A stretch of DNA of 64,000 nt from an uncultured Modestobacter sp. (lineage in GTDB: Bacteria > Actinomycetota > Actinomycetes > Mycobacteriales > Geodermatophilaceae): positions 1 to 64,000 of the forward strand of contig NZ_CANKUD010000010.1 of the NCBI RefSeq assembly GCF_947486615.1, read 5' to 3'. Under the pieces are notes generated by a model. That model was given only the letters and a program-made list of their open reading frames with translations, did no database searches and had not been told where the DNA came from. Below, piece after piece: positions 54,150 to 63,287 of this stretch. Each line of letters begins with the position of its first letter. Positions within the stretch are counted from its first letter, which is position 1. The translations under genes and the position numbers were made by a program.

Positions 54150-55199
54150 TCAGGGCAGGACGGCGGGCTGCGGCTGCTGCCGCGGGCGCAGCGGCTCGGC
54201 CGGCCCGGGCGGGTCGATGGCGACGGCCGGGGCGGGCACGGTGACGTCGAGCTGCGGCAGCACGTGCTCACCGAACGCGTCCAGGAACGGCAGCTGGTCC
54301 TTGGGCACGTGGTGCAGGTAGACCTGGTCGAAACCGAGGTCGACGTACTCGGCGATCCAGGCGGCGTGCTGGCCGAGGTCGCTGGAGATCCGCACCGAGT
54401 CGTGCATGTCCTCGGGCCGGACGTGCGTGCTGGCCTGGTCGAAGGCGCGCGTGGTGTCCAGGTCCCAGCACAGCGGCGGCGGGAAGACGTTGCTGCGCCA
54501 CTGGTCGTGGGCCAGGGCGAGCGCCCGGTCGGGGTCCGGGTCGTAGGAGACGTGCACCTGGATGGTGAGCGTGCCCTTGCCGCCGGCGTCGCGGTAGGCG
54601 GCGATCACCTCGCGGAGCACGTCGTGGGGCTGGTTGATGGTGACCAGGCCGTCGGCCCACTCGGCGTGCCGGGCGGCGGTCCTCGCGCTGACGGCGGGGG
54701 CGATCAGCGCCGGCTGCTGCTCGGGCAGGGTCCAGATCCGGGCCCGGTCCACGGTGACCAGGCCCTCGTGGCTGACCTCCTCGCCGGCCAGCAGCGCACG
54801 GATGACGTCGACGCACTCCCGCAGCCGGGCGTCGCGCAGGTCCTTGTTCGGCCAGACGTGCCCGGTGACGTGCTCGTTCATCGCCTCCCCGGAGCCGAGC
54901 GCGACCCAGAACCGGCCGAGGAACATCGAGCCGAGGGTGGCGATAGCCTGGGCGATGATCACCGGGTGGTAGCGCTGCCCGGGGGCGTTGACCGCGCCGA
55001 ACGGCAGGCCCGTGGTGGCCATCGCCGCCCCGAGCCAGGACCAGGCGAAGCCGGAGTGGCCCTGCCGCTCGTTCCAGGGCTCGAGGTGGTCGGAGCACAT
55101 CGCGGCGGTGAAGCCGACCTGCTCGGCGTGCTGCACCGCGCGGAGCAGGTCGCTGGGGTGCACCTGCTCGTGGGAGTTGTGGAAGCCGATCACCGTCAT
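54150..55199 (-). CDS. LLM-class flavin/F420-dependent oxidoreductase
   Basis: 349-residue luciferase-like barrel enzyme. It opens IGFHNSHEQVHPSDLLRAVQHAEQVGF and has SDHLEPWNERQGHSGFAWSW and a cofactor loop in WADGLVTINQPHD. It closely resembles a subgroup found next to GH13 enzymes in actinobacteria. F420 is the usual cofactor in these organisms; FMN cannot be excluded. First gene of the pair with the GH13 enzyme, so a role in a sugar-related oxidation is plausible but unproven. Confidence 0.85.
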   Translation of the reverse strand: MTVIGFHNSHEQVHPSDLLRAVQHAEQVGFTAAMCSDHLEPWNERQGHSGFAWSWLGAAMATTGLPFGAVNAPGQRYHPVIIAQAIATLGSMFLGRFWVALGSGEAMNEHVTGHVWPNKDLRDARLRECVDVIRALLAGEEVSHEGLVTVDRARIWTLPEQQPALIAPAVSARTAARHAEWADGLVTINQPHDVLREVIAAYRDAGGKGTLTIQVHVSYDPDPDRALALAHDQWRSNVFPPPLCWDLDTTRAFDQASTHVRPEDMHDSVRISSDLGQHAAWIAEYVDLGFDQVYLHHVPKDQLPFLDAFGEHVLPQLDVTVPAPAVAIDPPGPAEPLRPRQQPQPAVLP

Positions 55200-55322
55200 G
55201 GGGCATGCCTACCGGGCACGGTGATCACCCGCTGGGTGGGTGCAGACCGCAACGTTGCTGTCGGGTCCGTGTCCGCGGTGCGCCCCGGTGCCCGGAGCAG
55301 ACCGGGTTGGACGTCCCAAGCG

Positions 55323-56144
55323 CTACGGGAGCAGCGGCGCAGCGATCCCGGTCCCGGCGTACATCGCGGTCAGAGCACTGTTCCAGGAGCTACGCGCCTC
55401 AGCGACGACCTGGCCATACCGCTCCAGGGACGACGCACGCTCACCTGCCTCGGCGCTGAGCAGCGTGCGGGCGGCGTCGGTGAGGCGTTCAGCCGAGGCG
55501 ACCAACTCCTCGTGCGTGCCGGCACGCCGGCTGCCCGCAGGCGGCTCGGTCGACCGCAACTCGTCGACCAGCGTGTCGGTGCTCCCGGCAGCGGCCAGCA
55601 CGACGTCAACTTGGCCGAGCCCGTACTCCTCGGCCTGCACACCTGCGGCCATGGCACCCACCTCGGCGAAAACCCGATTGCCCAGCCGCACCAGCGGGTC
55701 CAGGTCGTTGACGTACCCGGTCAGCAGCTCCGACTGCTCCTGCAGTGCCTCCGCTTCCTCCGCCGCGAGGCGATCGCGTTCGGCTGCCTGCTCGGCGGCG
55801 AACTGCTGAGCGACCGGCGATTCGGCGGGCAGCTCGTCGATCGCCCGCTGCTCGTCGAGCTTGCCCACCGAGAAGGCGATCACCTGATCCACCGCAACCG
55901 GCTCGCCGGCACCCGGGGTGACCTCCAGGACGACCCAGTTCGCGTCCCGCACGATCACCCGGTCCTCGAAGGCGTCCTGGTCCTCGAACTCCTGGAAGCC
56001 CAGCTCCTCCAGAGCGCGGTGGGCCTCATCGAGCGGGAGGCCGACCAGGTCGGGGAGCTGCACCTCCTCCGCCCCGCACCCGGTGAGCAGGGCCAGCGGA
56101 GCCAGCGCGGCACAGACGATCAGACGGCCGGAGATGGAGGGCAC
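55323..56144 (-). CDS. PASTA-domain lipoprotein
   Basis: 273 residues. A signal peptide ends in the lipobox LLTGC (C23), so the protein is anchored to the outer face of the membrane. One PASTA domain follows (about 28-92, VQLPDLVGLPLDEAHRALEELGF). A charged coiled coil covers about 95-140, and a helical C-terminal part remains unassigned. PASTA domains bind muropeptides in Ser/Thr kinases and PBPs; here there is no kinase. Local GC is visibly lower than around. Start is GTG 56144. Confidence 0.78.
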   Translation of the reverse strand: MPSISGRLIVCAALAPLALLTGCGAEEVQLPDLVGLPLDEAHRALEELGFQEFEDQDAFEDRVIVRDANWVVLEVTPGAGEPVAVDQVIAFSVGKLDEQRAIDELPAESPVAQQFAAEQAAERDRLAAEEAEALQEQSELLTGYVNDLDPLVRLGNRVFAEVGAMAAGVQAEEYGLGQVDVVLAAAGSTDTLVDELRSTEPPAGSRRAGTHEELVASAERLTDAARTLLSAEAGERASSLERYGQVVAEARSSWNSALTAMYAGTGIAAPLLP

Positions 56145-56150
56145 GCCGGC

Positions 56151-56156
56151 ACGCTA
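56151..56156 (-). promoter_or_regulatory. leaderless-type -10 of the PASTA lipoprotein gene
   Basis: On the minus strand TAGCGT (TANNNT) is followed by exactly six bases and the GTG at 56144. No ribosome binding site precedes the GTG, which fits a leaderless mRNA. A clear -35 is not seen. Confidence 0.4.
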
Positions 56157-56308
56157 GCCGTGCGAGATCACCGTCGAGCGCAGACAGGGCGAGCGTCGGG
56201 TGCGCATGGGGCAGGAGGCACCGCTGGGACACGATCGTCCGCAGGCGTCCGGTGCCCGGCGGGCGGCGAGCGGGGCGGTCGCCTGCTCGGGCTGCCGCCG
56301 GACCGGGG

Positions 56309-57958
56309 TCAGAAGGTGATGCCCAGAGCGAGCCCGCCGAGCAGGTAGACCGCCGCGGTGATCAGCACGATGCCGATCACGTTGAGGACGACGCCGGCAC
56401 GCAGCATCTGCCCGATCGTCACGTACCCCGAGCCGAAGACGATCGCGTTGGGCGGGGTGGCCACGGGCAACATGAAGGCGCAGGAGGCCGCCAGCGCCGC
56501 CGGCACCAGCAGGACCAGCGGCATCAGCTCCAGGCCGAGCGCCACCCCGCCGAGCACCGGCAGGAAGGCCGCGGCGGTCGCGGTGTTGCTGGTGACCTCG
56601 GTGAGCAGCAGGACCACCCCAGCGGTGATCAGCACGAGCACGACGGCCGGCAGCGCGCCGACCTCCCCGACCCGGGTGCCCACGTACTCGTCGAAACCGC
56701 TGGCCTGCACCGCGGCGGCCAGGCTGAGCCCGCCGCCGAACAGCAGCAGCACCCCCCAGGGCAGCTTCTGGGCCTGCTGCCAGTCCAGCGCCGCGACGCC
56801 CTCCCGCGCGTTGACCGGGATGAGGAACAGCGCGACGGCCGCGGCGATGGCGATGGTGGCGTCGCTGAGGTTGGCCACGAACGGCAGCAGGTCGGTCAGC
56901 GCCGCCCAGCCGGTCAGCGGCTGGCGGAACACCCACAGCAGTGCGGTGGTGACGAACACCACCAGCACCGTCCACTCGCCCCGGGACATCGGCCCGAGCT
57001 GGTCCAGCTCGCGCTGGATGATCTCCTTGCCACCGGGGATCTCGCGCAGCCCGGACCGGAAGGCGAGCTTGGTCAGCACCAGCCAGGCCAGCACCAGGAA
57101 GACCGCGGCCAGCGGCAGGCCCAGCAGCATCCACGCGCCGAAGCCCAGCTCGATGTCGTAGTTCTGCCGGACGAACGCGGCCAGGATCAGGTTGGGCGGG
57201 GTGCCGATCAGCGTGGCGAGCGAGCCGATGCTGGCCGCGTAGGCGATGCCCAGCATCAGCGCGACGGCGAAGTTGCGGGTGTCCTTGTCCTGGATGAGCT
57301 CGGTGACCGCCGGCCCCCCGTCGGAGTCGGCGGCCGTGTCGACGGCCGCCTTGTCACCGCTGCCCGCAGCGACCCGGTCCAGCACGAGCATCAGCACGCT
57401 CAGCCCGATGGGCAGCATCAGCACGGTGGTGGCGGTGTTGCTCACCCACATGCTCAGGAACGCGGTGGCCAGCATGAAGCCGGCGATCAGCCGGGGCGGC
57501 TTCGTGCCCACCGCGCGCACGGTGAGCAGCGCGATCCGCCGGTGCAGCTCCCACTTCTGCATGGCCAGGGCGATCATGAAGCCGCCCATGAACAGGAAGA
57601 TGTTGGGATCGGCGTAGGGCGCGGTGGCCTCGGCCACCGGGAGCACCCCGAACAGCGGGAACGCCACGATCGGCACCAGCGCCGTCGCCGGCAGCGGGAG
57701 CGCCTCGGTCATCCACCAGACGGCCAGCAGCACGCCGATCGCCGCCGTCGTCCGCCCGGGGGTGGTCAGGGCGTCGTCCTGGCGGAGCAGGAAGTAGACG
57801 ACCAGCGCGGCGACCGGGCCACCGATCCGGCCCGCCCACTGCCGGGCGACCGGCACGGGCGGATCGGCGACGCCCGCCCGCCCGCCCGAGTCGGTGGCGG
57901 TCTCGCCGCCCCCGGTCGCCCCGGGTACCGGTGCCTGCTGGTCTGCCCCCTGCGCCAC
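56309..57958 (-). CDS. DASS/SLC13-family sodium-coupled dicarboxylate transporter
   Basis: 549 residues, about 11-12 membrane segments. The two SNT sodium/substrate motifs are clear (SNTATTVLMLP and SNTATAAAFLP), each with its paired helix (LIGTPPNLILA, VATPPNAIVFG). Likely imports succinate, malate or fumarate. GTG 57958 has GAGGAGAGG upstream; a frame from 57982 would translate that ribosome binding site. Divergent from hrpB. Confidence 0.9.
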   Translation of the reverse strand: MAQGADQQAPVPGATGGGETATDSGGRAGVADPPVPVARQWAGRIGGPVAALVVYFLLRQDDALTTPGRTTAAIGVLLAVWWMTEALPLPATALVPIVAFPLFGVLPVAEATAPYADPNIFLFMGGFMIALAMQKWELHRRIALLTVRAVGTKPPRLIAGFMLATAFLSMWVSNTATTVLMLPIGLSVLMLVLDRVAAGSGDKAAVDTAADSDGGPAVTELIQDKDTRNFAVALMLGIAYAASIGSLATLIGTPPNLILAAFVRQNYDIELGFGAWMLLGLPLAAVFLVLAWLVLTKLAFRSGLREIPGGKEIIQRELDQLGPMSRGEWTVLVVFVTTALLWVFRQPLTGWAALTDLLPFVANLSDATIAIAAAVALFLIPVNAREGVAALDWQQAQKLPWGVLLLFGGGLSLAAAVQASGFDEYVGTRVGEVGALPAVVLVLITAGVVLLLTEVTSNTATAAAFLPVLGGVALGLELMPLVLLVPAALAASCAFMLPVATPPNAIVFGSGYVTIGQMLRAGVVLNVIGIVLITAAVYLLGGLALGITF

Positions 57959-58088
57959 GATGGGTCCTCTCCTCGGCCACACCGTCGGGAGCCGGAGTGG
58001 CCCGGGTCACCGGCGGCGGTGGGTCGCAGCGTAGGGCGGCGCCGCGGGCCGCGGCCAGCAGCAGGGTGCGCCCGGCAGACTGGCCGGC

Positions 58089-60554
58089 GTGCTGCCACCC
58101 CCGGGGACCCCCGGCGCCGACCTGCCCGTCCGGGCGGTGCTGCCGGCGCTCGAGGCGGCGCTGACCGGCAGCGGGGCCGCCGTGCTGGTCGCCCCGCCGG
58201 GCACCGGCAAGACCACCCTGGTGCCGCTCGCGCTGGCCGGCCGGGTGCCGGGCACCGTGCTGGTCGCCGAGCCGCGCCGGGTCGCCGTCCGGGCCGCCGC
58301 CCGCCGGATGGCGGCGCTGCTGGGCGAGCCGGTGGGCGCCTCGGTCGGCTACAGCGTGCGCGGCGACAGCCGGCGCAGCGCTGGCACCCGGGTGGAGGTG
58401 GTCACCACCGGGCTGCTGGTCCGCCGGCTGCAGGCCGACCCCGAGCTCGCCGGGGTGTCGGCCGTCGTGCTGGACGAGTGCCACGAGCGGGCGCTGGACA
58501 CCGACCTGGCGCTGGCGTTCGCCCTCGACGTGCGGGCCGCGCTGCGCCCGGAGCTGGAGCTGCTGGCGATGTCGGCCACCGCCCAGGCGGCCCGGCTGGC
58601 CGAGCTGATGGGCCGCGCCCCGGTGATCGAGGCGAGCGGCTCGCTGCACCCGGTGGAGCCGGTGTGGTGCCCGCCGAGCCCACCGGTCGCCCCGCCGCAC
58701 GGCAGCTCGGTCGACCCGCGGCTGCTCACCGCGGTCGCCGACACCACCCGCCGGGCGCTGGCCGAGACCACCGGCGACGTCCTGGTGTTCCTGCCCGGCG
58801 CGTACGAGATCGGCCGGGTCGCCGGGCTGCTCGCCGGGGTGGACGCCGACGTCCGCCTGCTGCACGGCCGGCTGCCCGCCGACCAGCAGGACGCCGCGCT
58901 GACCCCGGGACCCCGGCGGCGGGTGGTGCTCTCCACCGACGTCGCCGAGACCAGCCTGACCGTGCCGGGCGTGCGCACCGTGGTGGACGCCGGGCTGGCC
59001 CGGGTGCCGCGCTTCGACGTGGCCCGCGGGCTGGGCGCGCTGGTCACCGTGCGGGTGTCCCGGGCCTCGGCGGTGCAGCGCGCCGGCCGGGCGGGGCGGG
59101 AGGCGCCCGGCCGGGTGTACCGGTTGTGGTCGGCGGCCGAGCACGACCGGCTGCCGGCCGCGGCCGAGCCGGAGGTCGCCGTCGCCGACCTGACCGGGCT
59201 GGCCCTGGAACTGGCCGTCTGGGGCGCCCCGGACGGCGCCGGCCTGGCGCTGCCCGATGCTCCCCCGGCGGCGGCGTTCACCGTGGCCCGGGAGACGCTG
59301 CGCCAGCTGGGCGCGGTGGACGACGACGGCCGGGTCACCCCACGCGGCCGGGCGCTGACCGCGGTCGGCGCGCACCCCCGGCTGGCCCGCGCACTGCTCG
59401 ACGGGGCACCGCTGGTCGGCCGGCGGCGGGCCGCGGAGGTGGTGGCCCTGCTGTCGGCCGACGTGCCGACCCGCTCGGACGACCTGGTCGCCGACTGGCG
59501 GGAGGTCCGGCGGTCCCGCGACGGGCGCTGGCGCGAGGAGGTGGGCCGGCTGACCCGCGCCGCCCCGGACTCCCCCGACACCCGGCTGTCCGACGACGTC
59601 GCCGCCGGGCTGGTGGTGGGGCTCGCCCACCCCGAGTGGCTGGCGCGACGCCGTCCGGGCACCGAGCGCACCTACCTGCTGACCGCCGGCACCGGCGCGG
59701 AGCTCGCGCCGGGCACGGCGCTGACCGGGGCGCCGTGGCTCGCCGTCGCCGCCGCCGACCGGGCGCCGGGCCGCCGCGACGCCCGGGTGCGTACCGCCGT
59801 GGCGATCGACGAGGCGACCGCGCTGGAGGCCGGGGCGGCCGCGCACACCGACGGGCCGGAGGTCAGCTGGCGGGACGGCGACGTGGCGGCCGCCCGGGTG
59901 ACCCGGCTGGGCGCGATCGTGCTGGCCGAGCGGCCGCTGCCCGACCCCGACCCGGCCACGGTCACCGCCGCCCTCGCCGAGGGCCTGCGCCGGGAGGGGC
60001 TGGCGCTGCTCAACTGGACCCCGGCCGCACGGGCGCTGCGCGAGCGGCTGGCCGCCGCGCACGCCGGCCTCGGCGACCCGTGGCCGGCCGTGGACGACGA
60101 CGCGCTGCTCACCGCACTGGCGCAGGGCCCGGCGCTGTCGGGTGCCCGCAGCCGCCGGGACCTGACCCGCGTCGACCTGGTCGCCGCCCTCCGCGGGCTG
60201 CTCCCGTGGCAGCTGGCCGGCCGGCTGGACGAGCTGGTGCCCGAGCGGGTGCAGGTGCCGACCGGCTCGAACGTGCGCGTCGACTACGCCGACCCCGAGG
60301 TGCCGACGCTGTCGGTGCGGGTGCAGGAGGTGTTCGGCTGGGCGGCGGCCCCGGTGGTCGCCGGGCGGCCGCTGCGGCTGCAGCTGCTCTCCCCCGCCTC
60401 CCGGGTGGTCGCCACCACCGCGGACCTGGCCGGTTTCTGGGTCACCGGGTACCCGGCGGTCCGCAGCGAGCTGCGCGGCCGCTACCCCCGGCACCCGTGG
60501 CCGGAGGACCCGGCCACCGCCGTCCCGACCCGACGGGCCAAGCCCCGCAGCTGA
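58089..60554 (+). CDS. hrpB: ATP-dependent helicase HrpB (DEAH family)
   Basis: 821 residues. Walker A APPGTGKTT is near 35-43, the DEAH variant reads DECHER, SAT follows, and QRAGRAGR lies near 334. Winged-helix, ratchet and HrpB C-terminal domains follow to the end. HrpB proteins are DEAH helicases of unclear substrate. Start is GTG 58089; CAGACT seven bases upstream could be a leaderless -10. A 1923-codon open frame on this strand overlaps it out of frame and is not a gene. Confidence 0.9.
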   Translation: MLPPPGTPGADLPVRAVLPALEAALTGSGAAVLVAPPGTGKTTLVPLALAGRVPGTVLVAEPRRVAVRAAARRMAALLGEPVGASVGYSVRGDSRRSAGTRVEVVTTGLLVRRLQADPELAGVSAVVLDECHERALDTDLALAFALDVRAALRPELELLAMSATAQAARLAELMGRAPVIEASGSLHPVEPVWCPPSPPVAPPHGSSVDPRLLTAVADTTRRALAETTGDVLVFLPGAYEIGRVAGLLAGVDADVRLLHGRLPADQQDAALTPGPRRRVVLSTDVAETSLTVPGVRTVVDAGLARVPRFDVARGLGALVTVRVSRASAVQRAGRAGREAPGRVYRLWSAAEHDRLPAAAEPEVAVADLTGLALELAVWGAPDGAGLALPDAPPAAAFTVARETLRQLGAVDDDGRVTPRGRALTAVGAHPRLARALLDGAPLVGRRRAAEVVALLSADVPTRSDDLVADWREVRRSRDGRWREEVGRLTRAAPDSPDTRLSDDVAAGLVVGLAHPEWLARRRPGTERTYLLTAGTGAELAPGTALTGAPWLAVAAADRAPGRRDARVRTAVAIDEATALEAGAAAHTDGPEVSWRDGDVAAARVTRLGAIVLAERPLPDPDPATVTAALAEGLRREGLALLNWTPAARALRERLAAAHAGLGDPWPAVDDDALLTALAQGPALSGARSRRDLTRVDLVAALRGLLPWQLAGRLDELVPERVQVPTGSNVRVDYADPEVPTLSVRVQEVFGWAAAPVVAGRPLRLQLLSPASRVVATTADLAGFWVTGYPAVRSELRGRYPRHPWPEDPATAVPTRRAKPRS

Positions 60555-60610
60555 CCGGGCTCGCGCTGGACCCTCTTGCCAAGCGCGAATGGGGCGTTCA
60601 CTGTTCGTCC

Positions 60611-62023
60611 ATGCTCATCGCCGCGCAGGAGTACCGCGGGTGGGACGGGGTGGAGATGGCCCGCCTGGTCCGCGCGGGAGAGGTGTCCACCGCCGACCTG
60701 GCCGAGACCGCCCGCAGCCTGATCGCCGACCTCCCCGCCCTGAACGCCGTCGCCGACACCGTCGCGGAGGCGCCCACCGAGCCCACCGCGGAGAGACCAC
60801 TGGCCGGCGTCCCGTTCGCCGTCAAGGAGCTGCTGGCCTGGCCCGGGCTGCCGTGGACGATGGGCTCCCGGCTGATGGCCGCGAACCCGGCGCCCGGCCT
60901 CTCCCCCTACGCCGCCCGGCTCCGGGACGCCGGACTCGCCGTCCTCTGCTCGACCACCAGCTCGGAGTTCGGGCTGCTGGGCAGCACCGAGTCCGCGCTA
61001 CGCGGACCGACGCTGAACCCGTGGGGCGCGGGGCTGTCGGCCGGCGGCTCCTCGGGCGGCTCGGCCGCCCTGGTGGCCGCCGGGATCGTGCCGCTGGCCC
61101 ACGGCAACGACGCCGGGGGCTCGCTGCGGGTGCCGGCGAGCCTCACCGGCCTGTTCGGCTTCAAGCCCTCGAACCGGCGCACCGTCCCGTCCGGACCGGA
61201 GTTGCCCGGGCTGCCGGCCCTGGTGGTCGAGCACTGCATCAGCCGCAGCGTGCGGGACAGCGCCCAGCTCCTGGCCGCGACCGAGCGCACCGGCCCCGAC
61301 GCGGTCCACCCGCCGGTCGGGCTGGTCACCGGACCGGACGGCGCCCGGCTCCGGATCGCCGTGCTCACGCAGACCCTCACGGGGCGCGAACCGGAGGACG
61401 CCGTAGCCCGGGAGGTCACCCGCGCCGCCGAGCTGTGCGCGGCGCTGGGGCACCACGTCGAGGAGGCTCCGGCGCAGGACGTGGACGGCGACGCGCTCAG
61501 CCGCGCCTTCTTCTCCGCGGCGGCCCGGACCATGACCGAGGTCGCGGCGATGGTCACGCCCCTGCTCGGCCGCCCGCCGGGGCCTGCGGAGCTGGAGCCG
61601 TTCACGCTCGAGCTGATCGACTGGGCCGCGGGGCTGGGTCCCACGGCCCGGGCCGACGGCGCGCGGGCGTTCACCGATGCGACCCGGGCCCGGCTCGCCC
61701 TGTTCGAGCACTGCGACGTGGTCCTCAGCCCCACCCTGGCCCGGGTCTGCTGGCCGCTGGGCCACCTGTCGCCGGCCGCCGGCCGGGAGACGCTGATCCG
61801 CCGCACCGAGGAGGCCGTCGGCTACACCCCGCTGGACAACATCGCCGGTTGCCCGGCGATGTCGGTGCCGCTGGGTCGCTCGGGCGGGTTGCCGGTGGGC
61901 GTCCACTTCGCGGCCCGGCCCGGGGCGGACCGGCGTCTGCTGGCCCTGGCCCATGAGCTCGAGGCGGCCGCACCGTGGGCCGGCACCCTGCCCGACATCG
62001 GCTGGCTGGCGGGGCGCAGCTGA
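60611..62023 (+). CDS. amidase signature family enzyme
   Basis: 470 residues. The Ser-Ser-Lys triad is K72 (VPFAVKELL), S147 (AGGSSGGSA) and nucleophile S171 (NDAGGSLRVP); the S147-S171 spacing equals that of characterised members. The glutamate after K72 replaces the common aspartate. Substrate unknown; GatA is unlikely as no gatB/C is nearby. ATG 60611 is selected from a very long frame because homology begins there. Its stop overlaps the TetR ATG (TGATG), so that regulator is likely its controller. Confidence 0.88.
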   Translation: MLIAAQEYRGWDGVEMARLVRAGEVSTADLAETARSLIADLPALNAVADTVAEAPTEPTAERPLAGVPFAVKELLAWPGLPWTMGSRLMAANPAPGLSPYAARLRDAGLAVLCSTTSSEFGLLGSTESALRGPTLNPWGAGLSAGGSSGGSAALVAAGIVPLAHGNDAGGSLRVPASLTGLFGFKPSNRRTVPSGPELPGLPALVVEHCISRSVRDSAQLLAATERTGPDAVHPPVGLVTGPDGARLRIAVLTQTLTGREPEDAVAREVTRAAELCAALGHHVEEAPAQDVDGDALSRAFFSAAARTMTEVAAMVTPLLGRPPGPAELEPFTLELIDWAAGLGPTARADGARAFTDATRARLALFEHCDVVLSPTLARVCWPLGHLSPAAGRETLIRRTEEAVGYTPLDNIAGCPAMSVPLGRSGGLPVGVHFAARPGADRRLLALAHELEAAAPWAGTLPDIGWLAGRS

Positions 62024-62637
62024 TGGCGCAGGTCCTCAAGGAGGCGGTGCGCGCCCGCATCCGGGCCGCCGCGCTGCGGTGCTTCGCCGACCAGGGGTAC
62101 GCGGGGACCTCGATGGCCGGCATCGCCGCCGTCGCCGGCACGGCCCCGGGGAACGTCTACCGGTACTTCCCGTCCAAGGAGGCGCTGTTCGCCGAGGTGG
62201 TGCCCCCCGAGCTCGCCGCCCGCCACGACGAGCTGCTGGACGGCCGGATCGCGGCCCTCGCCGAGGGGAGCGCCAACCGCTCGGCCGCGGCCGCGGAGCT
62301 ACTGGACTTCTGGCTCGCGCACCGGCTGGCCGTCAGCGTGCTGCTGGACCGTGCCGAGGGCACGCCCGTGGCCGGGTACCCCGCCGCCTTCGTGCAGCGC
62401 CTGGTCGACCACACCGTGCGCGCGCTGCCGGGCACCCCCCGGCCGGTGCACCGCGACCTGCTCCACCTCGTCTTCGACAACACCCGGCGTGCGGTGGCGC
62501 GGATCCTGTCGACCGCCACGGACGCCGAGCACGCTCGCGCGCTCGTCACCGGGTTCTGGAGCTACCAGCTGCCCGGGCTGGACGGTCTGCTGGCCGGGAT
62601 CGCGGCGGACCTGTCAGCCGACCCGGTCCGCGAGTGA
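62023..62637 (+). CDS. TetR-family transcriptional regulator
   Basis: 204 residues. The N-terminal helix-turn-helix covers about 10-55 (ALRCFADQGYAGTSMAGIAAVAGTAPGNVYRYFPSKEALF). The C-terminal ligand-binding domain is family-specific. The ATG at 62023 overlaps the amidase stop, so translation is coupled. The amidase operon is the probable target; the operator at 62656-62697 downstream is another candidate. Confidence 0.9.
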   Translation: MAQVLKEAVRARIRAAALRCFADQGYAGTSMAGIAAVAGTAPGNVYRYFPSKEALFAEVVPPELAARHDELLDGRIAALAEGSANRSAAAAELLDFWLAHRLAVSVLLDRAEGTPVAGYPAAFVQRLVDHTVRALPGTPRPVHRDLLHLVFDNTRRAVARILSTATDAEHARALVTGFWSYQLPGLDGLLAGIAADLSADPVRE

Positions 62638-62655
62638 CCCGCCGCCCGCAGTCGG

Positions 62656-62697
62656 ATGTGTACGCACGTACACAGTGATGTGTACGCTGGTACACAT
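62656..62697. promoter_or_regulatory. twin 20-bp palindromic operators at the acetyltransferase start
   Basis: Two related palindromes with arms ATGTGTAC and GTACACAT (second copy) or GTACACAG (first) occupy 62656-62675 and 62678-62697. The first is perfect over GTGTACG(CA)CGTACAC; the second has 8-bp perfect arms. Start-to-start distance is 22 bp, about two helical turns, so dimers would bind the same face. The second covers the ATG at 62696. This fits a repressor, most likely one of the two adjacent TetR proteins. Confidence 0.75.
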
Positions 62698-63265
62698 GAC
62701 CGACGACCCGCGCTCGATGCGCGACCGGATGCTGGCCGGCGACCTCTACATCGCCGACGACCCGCAGCTGGCGGCCGACAGCACCCGGGCGCAGTCGCTC
62801 ACCCACCGCTACAACACGATGGACCCCACCGACGGGGCAGCCCGGCGAGCCGTGCTCGAGGAGCTGCTCGGCGCCTTCGGCCCGGGCAGCGAGATCCGCG
62901 CACCGTTCCACTGCGACTACGGCCACCAGACCACGGTCGGGTCGCGCACCTTCGCCAACTTCGGGCTGGTCTGCCTCGACGTCGCCCGGATCACCATCGG
63001 CGACGACGTGCAGATGGGCCCGAACGTCCAGCTGCTCACCGCGACCCACCCGCTGGAGCCCGGCCCGCGCCGGGACAAGTGGGAGTCCGCCGAGCCGATC
63101 GTGATCGGGGACAACGTCTGGCTCGGCGGCGGCGTCATCGTCTGCCCTGGCGTCACGATCGGTGCCAACACGGTGGTCGGCGCCGGCTCGGTGGTCATCC
63201 GGGACCTGCCCGCCGACGTCGTCGCGGTCGGCAGCCCGGCCCGCGTCGTGCGACCGCTGCCGTGA
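62696..63265 (+). CDS. sugar O-acetyltransferase (maltose/NodL/LacA type)
   Basis: 189-residue left-handed beta-helix acetyltransferase. A short N-terminal helix domain with RMLAGDLYIADDPQL precedes the hexapeptide repeats (VARITIGDDVQMGPNVQLL, VWLGGGVIVCPGVTIGANTVVGAGSVV). The catalytic histidine is in ATHPLEP. Start is ATG 62696, inside an operator. Acetyl-CoA-dependent sugar or galactoside acetylation is the family activity; the substrate is open. Confidence 0.9.
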   Translation: MTDDPRSMRDRMLAGDLYIADDPQLAADSTRAQSLTHRYNTMDPTDGAARRAVLEELLGAFGPGSEIRAPFHCDYGHQTTVGSRTFANFGLVCLDVARITIGDDVQMGPNVQLLTATHPLEPGPRRDKWESAEPIVIGDNVWLGGGVIVCPGVTIGANTVVGAGSVVIRDLPADVVAVGSPARVVRPLP

Positions 63266-63287
63266 CCGGCGCCCCCGGCCCGCGCCG

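Noticed and set aside
56252-62023. A 1923-codon open frame on the plus strand
   Set aside because: It runs antisense to the DASS transporter, out of frame through hrpB and only then in frame with the amidase. In DNA of this GC content stops are rare; only the last 470 codons show family similarity.
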